Assembly (NCBI GenBank): GCA_050742415.1
Contig: JBOGIF010000146.1
Span: forward strand, 1 to 28,563
DNA: 28,563 bases
Direction of reading: 5' to 3'
DNA from: JBOGIF01 sp050742415
GTDB lineage: Bacteria; Actinomycetota; Acidimicrobiia; Acidimicrobiales; AC-14
Below, piece after piece: positions 1 to 6,362 of the stretch. A program made the position numbers and the translations under genes. The number at the start of each line of letters is the position of its first letter. The first letter of the stretch is position 1. Below the pieces are notes generated by a model. The model had not been told where the DNA came from. It did not search any database and was given only the letters and a program-made list of their open reading frames with translations.

Positions 1-1
1 G

Positions 2-958
2 CGCAACCGGACCTATCTGGGCGAGGTCCACTTCCGGGGCGCCTGGCATCCCAGCGCCGAGTCGCCCTTCATCGCCCCCAAGACGTTCGCGGTCGTCCAG
101 GCGCTGTTGGAGGAACGCGGCGAGGGCTATCGCCAGCGGTTCACCGTCCGCCGCCCCGAGTACCTGCTCACCGGCCTGGTCCGCTGCGGGCGCTGCCAGC
201 GCCGCTATGTGGGTGTGGCCGCCACCGGCAAGCGTCACCGCTACCGCTACTACATGTGCTGGACCCGAAGCCGCTACGGACCGGGAGCCTGTGACGCCGA
301 GCGGCTACGGGCCGACGAGCTGGAGGAAGCCGTGCTGGCCGCCCTGGTCGAGACCTACGGTCACCCCAGCCTGCTGCGCAAGAGCGCGGCCGGGCATCTG
401 GCCGACTCCCGCCAGGGCATCGAACGCCACCGAGGCCAGCTCGCCGCCCTCGACGGCGAGCTGCGCAAGACCGAGGCCGCGGTCGAGCGCTACATGCTGG
501 CCTTCGAGAACGGCAGCGTCACCGAGGCCGCCTTCGGCCCCAGGGTGCGCGAGTTGGGTGACCAGGCCCAGGTGCTGCGGGTTCGCCGGGAAGAGGCGAT
601 GTCGGCCCTGAAGGGCGCCACTGCCGCCAAGGTGCCGACGCTCAAGGACCTGCAGGCAGTCCACGCCCGGCTGAGGGTGACGGTGGCGACGGGCACCGAC
701 ATCGTGCGCAAGAGCGTCGCCCAAGCGTTCGTGGTGGAGCTCGTTGTCGAGGCCCGCGACCGCATCCTGCCGAGTTTTCGGGTGCTCACCGAGATGCCCG
801 ACGCGCCGTCGCCGACGGAGCCGGGAGGTCGCCCAAAGACAGGTGTTCGTACAATGACACCTGAAGTGGACCTGGGGGGACTCGAACCCCCGACTTCCTG
901 CATGCCATGCAGGCGCTCTACCAGGCTGAGCTACAGGCCCTCGACGGGCCAAAGTTAG
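2..958 (+). CDS. Large serine recombinase, 3' part (5' end outside window)
   Basis: The reading frame is open from the first complete codon at 2, so the N-terminal catalytic domain lies left of the window. The visible 318 residues begin in the Recombinase domain, followed by the typical LLTGLVRCGRC zinc-ribbon entry. The cysteines at about residues 62, 65, 86 and 97 of the visible part are the likely zinc ligands. A charged helical, coiled-coil-like stretch follows. In this family the protein cuts and rejoins DNA at att sites to integrate or excise phages and other elements. The last ~30 codons are antisense to a tRNA-Ala gene and include GGLEPPTS, a string typical of frames reading across tRNA genes. 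The native C-terminus may therefore have been different before integration. A start at TTG 107 would cut the conserved domain and is unlikely. Confidence 0.88.
   Translation, partial: RNRTYLGEVHFRGAWHPSAESPFIAPKTFAVVQALLEERGEGYRQRFTVRRPEYLLTGLVRCGRCQRRYVGVAATGKRHRYRYYMCWTRSRYGPGACDAERLRADELEEAVLAALVETYGHPSLLRKSAAGHLADSRQGIERHRGQLAALDGELRKTEAAVERYMLAFENGSVTEAAFGPRVRELGDQAQVLRVRREEAMSALKGATAAKVPTLKDLQAVHARLRVTVATGTDIVRKSVAQAFVVELVVEARDRILPSFRVLTEMPDAPSPTEPGGRPKTGVRTMTPEVDLGGLEPPTSCMPCRRSTRLSYRPSTGQS
840..863. repeat. 7-bp inverted repeat just 3' of tRNA-Ala
   Basis: CAGGTGT (840-846) and ACACCTG (857-863) form a perfect inverted repeat with a 10-nt spacer, ending 3 bp from the tRNA 3' end. It lies inside the recombinase frame. 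It could be the tRNA terminator hairpin, although no T-run follows, or part of the recombinase attachment site, which in this family is an imperfect inverted repeat of about 40-50 bp. The sequence alone does not decide. Confidence 0.5.
867..940 (-). tRNA. tRNA-Ala (anticodon GGC)
   Basis: Read on the minus strand the 74-nt gene folds as a full cloverleaf. It has a 7-bp acceptor stem (GGGCCTG with CAGGTCC), a D-arm, an anticodon stem CCTGC/GCAGG around the loop ATGGCAT (anticodon GGC), and a TΨC arm with GGTTCGAGTCC. The acceptor stem holds G3:U70, the alanine identity pair, and the discriminator base is A73. CCA is not encoded. The gene overlaps the 3' end of the serine recombinase frame in antisense. 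A TAACTT hexamer at 952-957 is a possible -10 element for it, about 12 nt upstream of the mature 5' end. Confidence 0.96.
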
Positions 959-984
959 CAGCCGGCCCCGCCGGCCCCCGCCGG

Positions 985-990
985 TAGCAT
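985..990 (+). promoter_or_regulatory. Putative -10 element of leuS (near-leaderless)
   Basis: TAGCAT lies 8 nt before the leuS ATG, so transcription would begin at or just before the start codon. No convincing -35 or Shine-Dalgarno sequence is seen between it and the ATG. Confidence 0.4.
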
Positions 991-998
991 CGCCGTCG

Positions 999-3449
999 AT
1001 GGCGCAGGCCTACGACGTCCAGGAAGTCGAACGCAAGTGGCAGTCCCGGTGGCGGACCGAGGGTTCCTACGAGGTCGACAACGACGACCCCCGTCCGTCC
1101 TTCTATTGCCTGTGCATGTACCCGTACCCGAGCGGGCCGGCCCACATGGGCCACGTTCGCAACTACACGTTCGGCGACCTGATCGTGCGGTACCGCACGA
1201 TGCTCGGCCAGGCCGTGCTCTCGCCGATCGGCTTCGACTCGTTCGGCCTGCCCGCGGAGAACGCGGCGATACGCAGCGGCGTCCACCCACGACCCTTTAC
1301 CGATGCCCGCATTACTGAACTGAAGGACTCCTTGGAGCGGCTGGGCGCGGTCTACGACTGGCGGCGCGAGGTCCGTAGCCACGACCCGGCGTACATGCGA
1401 TGGACCCAGTGGATCTTCTTACGGTTGCTCGAGGCCGGCCTGGCCTACCGGGGCACGGCGCCGGTCAACTGGTGCCCCGGTTGCCAGACGGTGCTGGCCA
1501 ACGAGCAGGTCCTTCCCGACGGCACGTGCGAGCGTTCGGGCGACATCGTCACCAAGCGCGATCTCGAGCAGTGGTTCTTCCGCATCACCGCGTACGCCGA
1601 CCAGCTGCTGGACGACCTCGACGCCCTCGACTGGCCCGAGCGAGTCAAGGTGATGCAGCGGAACTGGATCGGTCGATCTGAGGGCGCCGAGTTCGACCTC
1701 GCCGTCGACGGCCGCTCCGGCGTGGCGATCCGCGTCTTCACGACCCGGCCCGACACCAGCTTCGGGATGACCTACGTGGTGCTGGCGCCCGAGCACCTGC
1801 TGGTGCCAGAGCTGACCACGCCCGAGCGACGTGAAGAGGTTGAGGCGTTCGTGAAGCGGGTCCGGTCCGAGTCCGACATCGAGCGACAGTCGAGCGAGGG
1901 GCCTCTCGAGAAGCGAGGGGTGTTCACCGGCTCACACGCCGTCAACCCGTTCAACGGCAAGCCGGTACCCGTCTACCTGGCTGACTACGTGCTCATGGGG
2001 TACGGGACCGGGGCGATCATGGCGGTGCCCGGGGAGGACCAGCGGGACTGGGACTTCGCCAAGGCCTACGGCCTTCCGATCCTCCGCACCGTCCAGCCGC
2101 CCGACGGATGGGAGGGGGAGGCGTTCACCGGTGACGGTCCGGCCGTCAACTCCGAATGGCTCGACGGCATGTCCAAGCAGGAAGCGATAGCGGCCGCCAT
2201 CGACTGGCTGGAAGAGCGCGGGTTGGGCGAAAGAAAAGTCAACTTTCGTTTACGAGACTGGTTGCTATCCCGCCAGCGGTTCTGGGGTTGCCCCATTCCG
2301 ATCGTCTACTGCCCCGAGCACGGCCCGGTAGCGGTGCCGGACAGCGACCTACCGGTACTTGCTCCCGACGACGTCGAGTTCAGGCCTACCGGCGAGTCGC
2401 CCCTACGTTCGCACGAGGGCTTCCTAGCCGCCACCTGCCCTGTTTGCGGGAGGCCGGCCACCCGCGAGACCGACACCATGGACACCTTCGTCGACTCCTC
2501 CTGGTACTTCCTCCGGTTTACCGATCCCCACAACGACGAAGCCCCGTTCGACCCTGCGGCGGCCAGCCGCTGGCTGCCGGTGGACCAGTACATCGGCGGC
2601 ATCGAGCACGCCATCCTCCACCTGATGTATGCCCGCTTCTTCACCAAGGCGCTGTCCGACTTGGGGATCGCGCCGAAGGAGCTGCGCGAGCCCTTCGCCC
2701 GCCTCTTCACCCAGGGGATGATCCGGATGGGCGGGGCCAAGATGTCGAAGTCGAAGGGCAACCCGGTGGCACCGTCGTCGTACTTCGACAGCGTCGGCGC
2801 CGACGCTCTTCGCTTGTTCCACCTGTTCGTGGGACCGCCGGCGGACGACGTGGACTGGACGCCCCAGACCGACGAGGTCATTGACGGCTGCGCGAGGTTC
2901 CTCGCTCGGGTGTGGCGGCTGGGAGCCGGCGAGGTCGCTCCCGTGGCCGGCAGCCGGGCGCCGGACGGCAACCTGGAGCGGGTCACCCACAGGTTGATAC
3001 AGCGCATCACCGACGACTACGAGCGGTGGTCGTACAACACCGCGGTGGCGGCCTTCATGGAGTTCACCAACCTGCTCACCCGCCATGTGCAGGCCGGAAC
3101 AGACGGCAACCAAGTCGACCTGGCGGTCGACACCATGCTGCTCCTGATGGCGCCGATGACCCCACACCTGGTGGCCGAGCTGTGGGAGCTACGCCACGGG
3201 CCGGCTGCACACATCCACGATCAGTCCTGGCCCACCTTCGATCCCGCCCTGGTGACGCGGGACAGGGTGACAATGGTGGTGCAGGTGAACGGGAAGATGC
3301 GCGACCGCTTCGAGGTCGATACTTCCATCGACGAGGCGGCCATGGAGGCGGCAGCTCTGGCGTCCCCCAGGGTCCAGGCCGCGCTGGCCGGCCGTGAGCC
3401 GATGCGGGTGGTAGCCCGGCCGCCGGCGCTCCTGAACCTGGTGGTGTGA
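999..3449 (+). CDS. leuS: Leucyl-tRNA synthetase
   Basis: This class Ia aminoacyl-tRNA synthetase charges tRNA-Leu with leucine in the cytoplasm. The 816-residue product has the HMGH signature at residues 49-52 within YPYPSGPAHMGHVRNY, and KMSKS at 581-585. The inserted CP1 editing domain carries TTRPDTSFG, the mischarged-tRNA hydrolysis site. A C-terminal anticodon-binding and tail region ends in VNGKMRDRFEV and the last ~40 residues. Length is normal for the bacterial enzyme (about 800-880). The ATG at 999 fits the family N-terminus (YDVQEVERKWQSRW). The gene opens the housekeeping block, is divergent from tRNA-Ala, and converges on the PAC2 gene. Confidence 0.97.
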   Translation: MAQAYDVQEVERKWQSRWRTEGSYEVDNDDPRPSFYCLCMYPYPSGPAHMGHVRNYTFGDLIVRYRTMLGQAVLSPIGFDSFGLPAENAAIRSGVHPRPFTDARITELKDSLERLGAVYDWRREVRSHDPAYMRWTQWIFLRLLEAGLAYRGTAPVNWCPGCQTVLANEQVLPDGTCERSGDIVTKRDLEQWFFRITAYADQLLDDLDALDWPERVKVMQRNWIGRSEGAEFDLAVDGRSGVAIRVFTTRPDTSFGMTYVVLAPEHLLVPELTTPERREEVEAFVKRVRSESDIERQSSEGPLEKRGVFTGSHAVNPFNGKPVPVYLADYVLMGYGTGAIMAVPGEDQRDWDFAKAYGLPILRTVQPPDGWEGEAFTGDGPAVNSEWLDGMSKQEAIAAAIDWLEERGLGERKVNFRLRDWLLSRQRFWGCPIPIVYCPEHGPVAVPDSDLPVLAPDDVEFRPTGESPLRSHEGFLAATCPVCGRPATRETDTMDTFVDSSWYFLRFTDPHNDEAPFDPAAASRWLPVDQYIGGIEHAILHLMYARFFTKALSDLGIAPKELREPFARLFTQGMIRMGGAKMSKSKGNPVAPSSYFDSVGADALRLFHLFVGPPADDVDWTPQTDEVIDGCARFLARVWRLGAGEVAPVAGSRAPDGNLERVTHRLIQRITDDYERWSYNTAVAAFMEFTNLLTRHVQAGTDGNQVDLAVDTMLLLMAPMTPHLVAELWELRHGPAAHIHDQSWPTFDPALVTRDRVTMVVQVNGKMRDRFEVDTSIDEAAMEAAALASPRVQAALAGREPMRVVARPPALLNLVV

Positions 3450-3461
3450 GGCTGCGTGGCT

Positions 3462-3495
3462 GCGACGATGACGGTGGCGGCGACGATGACGGTGG
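3462..3495. repeat. Two-copy 18-bp tandem repeat between leuS and PAC2 gene
   Basis: GCGACGATGACGGTGG occurs at 3462-3477 and again at 3480-3495, a period of 18 bp, in the 94-bp convergent gap after the leuS stop. No coding function or terminator-like hairpin with a T-run is visible. It looks like a local duplication in unconstrained spacer. Confidence 0.6.
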
Positions 3496-3543
3496 TGAGT
3501 ACCCGCCCAAGGAGTGAGAGTCTCCGTACCCCGTGAGGCCCCG

Positions 3544-4449
3544 CTACTTTTCCTCGTCGCGGAGGAACTGCTCGAGTTCGGCGGCCAGCTCGTCGCCGGT
3601 CGGGAGGGTGCCCCACCCGGCGCTCGCGGCCCTCGCCTGCCCGGTTTCGGCGTCCTCGGCGTCCTCGGCGTCGGCCTGGGCCTCGAGCTGGCGCACGAGG
3701 GCCTGGTGCTGAACGCTGTTGGCGGTCAGCTCGTCGAGGTGACGGCGGGTTGCGTCGGCGGCCTCCTGCAGCCCGCTGGTGTCGACCACGATGCCTGTCA
3801 CCTCGGCCAGGCCTTGCAGTAGTAGCAGGCTGGCCTCGGGGTACGGGGCACTGGCGGCGTAGTGAGGGACGCGGGCCCAGATACCCATCCCCGGCGTTCC
3901 CAGGGTGGCGAGCTTTCGCTCGACGGCCGCCAGAATCCCGGCTGGTACCTCGATCGTGGCCGCCACGATGCCGATCCGGCGAGCCAGCTCCGCCGTGGTG
4001 GCCGACGCCGCCAGGGTGGTGGGCCGGGTGTGGGGCACGGGCGCGGGGAAGGCGCCCAGGCCCACCAGCAGCCGAACACCGAAGATGCCGCCCAACTCGG
4101 CCACGGCGTCGGCGAACGCCCGCCACCGCTGGTCGGGCTCCGGCCCGGTGAGCACGAGGAGGTCGTGGCCGTGTCCGTCGCTGCCGGCCCGCAGCTCGAT
4201 GCTCGGCCAGTCCAGGTCGGTGTAGACGCCGTCGCTGATGTGGGAAACCGGCCGCCGGGCGCGGTAGTCGATCAGCTCGTCGTCGGCGAAGGTGGCGACG
4301 ACCTCGGTCTGCGCCGACGCCAGCACGGCGGCCACCGCGGCGGCGCCGGCCCCCCCGGCGTCGATCCAGCCCTCGGGCGCCATCACCAGCACCGGCTCGT
4401 CTAGGTCGGGTTGGGCCAGGACCTGGTAAAGCCGGGAGCTCGGATCCAT
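3544..4449 (-). CDS. PAC2 family protein (proteasome assembly chaperone-like)
   Basis: The 301-residue product resembles the PAC2 (DUF75) family of actinobacteria and archaea. It has an N-terminal LVMAPEGWIDAGGAGAAAVAAV, then a central LLVLTGPEPDQRWRAFADAV, an IFGVRLLVGLGAFPAPVPHTRP segment and IWARVPHYAA, all typical of the fold. Family members are related to eukaryotic proteasome assembly chaperones. The bacterial role is not settled, so no reaction is assigned. The C-terminus is acidic and helical, with a short EDA repeat encoded by a 9-bp tandem repeat near 3650-3673. The gene converges with leuS and is divergent from the thioredoxin gene. The ATG at 4449 is supported by TACCCT at 4458-4463, a possible -10 giving a very short leader. 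Confidence 0.85.
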   Translation of the reverse strand: MDPSSRLYQVLAQPDLDEPVLVMAPEGWIDAGGAGAAAVAAVLASAQTEVVATFADDELIDYRARRPVSHISDGVYTDLDWPSIELRAGSDGHGHDLLVLTGPEPDQRWRAFADAVAELGGIFGVRLLVGLGAFPAPVPHTRPTTLAASATTAELARRIGIVAATIEVPAGILAAVERKLATLGTPGMGIWARVPHYAASAPYPEASLLLLQGLAEVTGIVVDTSGLQEAADATRRHLDELTANSVQHQALVRQLEAQADAEDAEDAETGQARAASAGWGTLPTGDELAAELEQFLRDEEK

Positions 4450-4457
4450 CGGCCCTC

Positions 4458-4492
4458 AGGGTAGCTAGGCCTGCCTCCTACGCCGGTAGAGT
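4458..4492. promoter_or_regulatory. Divergent promoter region, PAC2 gene / thioredoxin gene
   Basis: The 49-bp gap between the two start codons holds a -10-like hexamer for each direction. TACCCT on the minus strand (4458-4463) is 8 nt before the PAC2 ATG, and TAGAGT on the plus strand (4487-4492) is 6 nt before the GTG at 4499. With a usual 6-8 nt from -10 to the transcript start, the thioredoxin mRNA would begin on the start codon. No clear -35 boxes are seen. Confidence 0.45.
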
Positions 4493-4498
4493 CGGTCC

Positions 4499-5200
4499 GT
4501 GGCGGCTGGGCTGGACGTTACCGACGCGACCTTCGAACGCGATGTGCTCGACCGCTCCACCGTCGTGCCCGTCGTGGTCGACCTCTGGGCCGAGTGGTGC
4601 GGGCCGTGCCGCACCCTGGGACCGATCCTCGAAAGCGTGGTGGCGGCGACCGGAGGACGGGTCGAGCTGGCCAAGGTCGACGTGGACGCCAACCCGGCGG
4701 TGGCCGCCTCCTTCGCGGTGCAATCCATCCCGGCGGTGTTCGCCATCGTCGACCGCCAGGTCGTGGACTCATTCGTGGGTGCTCTTGGAGAGGCCGCGGT
4801 CGGCGACTTCGTGGCCCGGCTGGCGCCGGCGGAGACCGAAGCCGACCGCCTGGCAGCCAAGGGTGACGAGGCGTCGTTGCGCGCTGCCCTGGACCTCCAG
4901 CCCGACCACCCGGCGGCCGCCGTCGGCCTGGCCGACATGCTCGCGTCGCGAGGCGAGGGCGAGGAGGCGCTTGCTCTCCTGTCCCGTCTCCCGGAGACGG
5001 TGGAGGTGCGCAGGGTGGCGGCGCTGGCCCGGGTGGGCGCCGGGCCGACCGACGTGGACGCCCGACTGGAGGCTCTGCTGGAGCGAGTAAAGGACGACGA
5101 GGCGGCGCGCCGGGAGTTCCTCGATCTGGTGGAGGTGCTCGGCCCCGAAGATCCGCGCACCCCCGGCCTGCGGCGGGCACTGGCGTCACGGCTGTACTGA
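4499..5200 (+). CDS. Thioredoxin-domain protein with C-terminal TPR-like region (CnoX/YbbN type)
   Basis: Residues 1-110 form a thioredoxin domain with the active-site WCGPC at 33-37 and the cis-proline in SIPAVF (P78). The remaining ~120 residues are helical, rich in Ala, Leu and Glu, and resemble the tetratricopeptide region of CnoX/YbbN. That family acts as a cytoplasmic chaperone-redoxin that holds unfolding proteins. This copy keeps both active-site cysteines, so dithiol chemistry is likely, whereas E. coli CnoX lacks the full CxxC. The 233-residue length is a little short of E. coli YbbN (about 284). Start is GTG 4499; no good Shine-Dalgarno sequence precedes it, in line with leaderless expression. 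Confidence 0.88.
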   Translation: MAAGLDVTDATFERDVLDRSTVVPVVVDLWAEWCGPCRTLGPILESVVAATGGRVELAKVDVDANPAVAASFAVQSIPAVFAIVDRQVVDSFVGALGEAAVGDFVARLAPAETEADRLAAKGDEASLRAALDLQPDHPAAAVGLADMLASRGEGEEALALLSRLPETVEVRRVAALARVGAGPTDVDARLEALLERVKDDEAARREFLDLVEVLGPEDPRTPGLRRALASRLY

Positions 5201-5247
5201 GGTCTTCCCGCCCGCGGTTCCGGCGCCGCGGCGACCACTGGGTCTGG

Positions 5248-5538
5248 GTGGGCGGGCCGGTTCCGCCCGGTGCCGATGCCATCACCATCTGGTCGGTCGT
5301 CTCGATTAGAAGGCGGGTAGCTGACGACGAGAGGCTGTTGCACCACGAGGACGAGCACGTGCGTCAGTGGCGGCGGCTCGGCGTGGCTGGCTTCCTCCGC
5401 GCCTACCTGGGCTCGTACTTCGCATCCCGCTGGCGGGGTTACGGCCACGTGGCCGCCTACCGCCTGATACCGCTCGAGATCGAGGCCGAGAAGGCCGCCG
5501 ACCGGGGTGGCGCAGGGAGTGGCCCTGTCCTAGCCTGA
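5248..5538 (+). CDS. Small HExxH-containing protein of unknown function
   Basis: The 96-residue product has HEDEH at residues 33-37, a zinc-protease-type HExxH, inside LLHHEDEHVRQWRRLG. It is followed by FLRAYLGSYFASRWRGYGHVAAY and IPLEIEAEKAA. Small proteins with the same order (HExxHVRQW, a YLG helix, an AYR-PLE-EAE end) occur in actinobacteria as uncharacterised proteins. A metal-binding or degenerate protease-like role is an inference only. The frame stays open upstream into the thioredoxin gene and encodes RFRRRGDHWVWVGG, which looks family-like. The true start may therefore be earlier than GTG 5248, for example CTG 5197. It is downstream of the thioredoxin gene and probably co-transcribed. 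Confidence 0.65.
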   Translation: MGGPVPPGADAITIWSVVSIRRRVADDERLLHHEDEHVRQWRRLGVAGFLRAYLGSYFASRWRGYGHVAAYRLIPLEIEAEKAADRGGAGSGPVLA

Positions 5539-5555
5539 AGACCAGTCGGGTGCGC

Positions 5556-5587
5556 TTCCCCCTCTGACGGCTCTCGCCTCGGGGGAA
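5556..5587 (+). promoter_or_regulatory. Inverted repeat covering the comEA ribosome binding site
   Basis: TTCCCCC (5556-5562) and GGGGGAA (5581-5587) are perfectly complementary with an 18-nt loop. The second arm is the G-rich Shine-Dalgarno-like sequence of comEA, 7 nt before the GTG at 5595. A TAGCCT hexamer at 5531-5536 is a possible -10 that would put this hairpin in the comEA leader. Folding would hide the ribosome binding site. Confidence 0.45.
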
Positions 5588-5594
5588 CGCCGAC

Positions 5595-6350
5595 GTGGCC
5601 GATCCGCTCGCAGTACCGGAACATCCGTCGTCCGCCGCGGGGTCGTGGCGCGAGCGCGTGGCCGGCCTCGTCCCGCTATCGGTCACCCCGAGCCGGGCGG
5701 CTGGCGCCGTCGCGGCCTTGGTGATCGGCGGTGTGCTCGTCTTCCTGCTCCTGCGGCCGGCCGCGCCACCTCCGGAGATCGTGCTGCCACGGGCCGTTCC
5801 CGAGGCCGCGCCTGCTACGGGCGGCGGCGGCGGGGGCTCCGCCCCGGCCAGGGGCGCAGTCGGCCAGCCCGACAGTGCCACTGGAGAGGCTGCGGAGCCC
5901 AACCCACCTGTGGCGGTTCATGTCGCCGGTGCCGTCGTCCACCCCGGCGTGTACGCCGTCGCCTCCGGCTCCCGGGTGGTCGACGCGGTCGCCGCCGCCG
6001 GCGGGCCAGTCTCCGACGCCGACGTCGACCAGCTCAACCTGGCGGCGCGGGTCTCCGATGGCGACCGGGTCCAAGTGCCCAAGCGGGGCGAAGTCGTGTC
6101 CGGGCCAACCGCTGGCGGATCGTCTCCGGGCTTGTCCGGGGCAGCCGGCCCCGCGGCTGGGCCGGTCGACCTGAACCGGGCCACCGCCCAGCAGCTCGAC
6201 GCCCTGCCCGGCGTTGGCCCGGCGACGGCAGCCGCCATCCTGGCGTGGCGCGACACCCACGGCCGCTTCCGGGCCGTATCCGAGCTACTCGACGTGCGGG
6301 GCATAGGCCCGGCCAAGCTCGAGGCACTGCGCCCGCTCGTGAAGGTGTGA
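5595..6350 (+). CDS. comEA: ComEA family DNA-binding competence protein
   Basis: The 251-residue product has a short basic cytoplasmic N-terminus, one membrane helix (about 36-54), a Pro/Gly-rich linker with a run of glycines near 76-81, an SLBB domain (about 106-165, PVAVHVAGAVVHPGVY), and a C-terminal double helix-hairpin-helix (about 190-251, VDLNRATAQQLDALPGVGP and ISP-like IGPAKLEAL). ComEA binds incoming double-stranded DNA at the outer face of the membrane and passes it to ComEC. The order TM-SLBB-HhH matches Gram-positive ComEA. comEC follows 12 bp downstream. Start is GTG 5595, preceded by GGGGGAA. Confidence 0.93.
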   Translation: MADPLAVPEHPSSAAGSWRERVAGLVPLSVTPSRAAGAVAALVIGGVLVFLLLRPAAPPPEIVLPRAVPEAAPATGGGGGGSAPARGAVGQPDSATGEAAEPNPPVAVHVAGAVVHPGVYAVASGSRVVDAVAAAGGPVSDADVDQLNLAARVSDGDRVQVPKRGEVVSGPTAGGSSPGLSGAAGPAAGPVDLNRATAQQLDALPGVGPATAAAILAWRDTHGRFRAVSELLDVRGIGPAKLEALRPLVKV

Positions 6351-6362
6351 GGTGAGAGGGCG

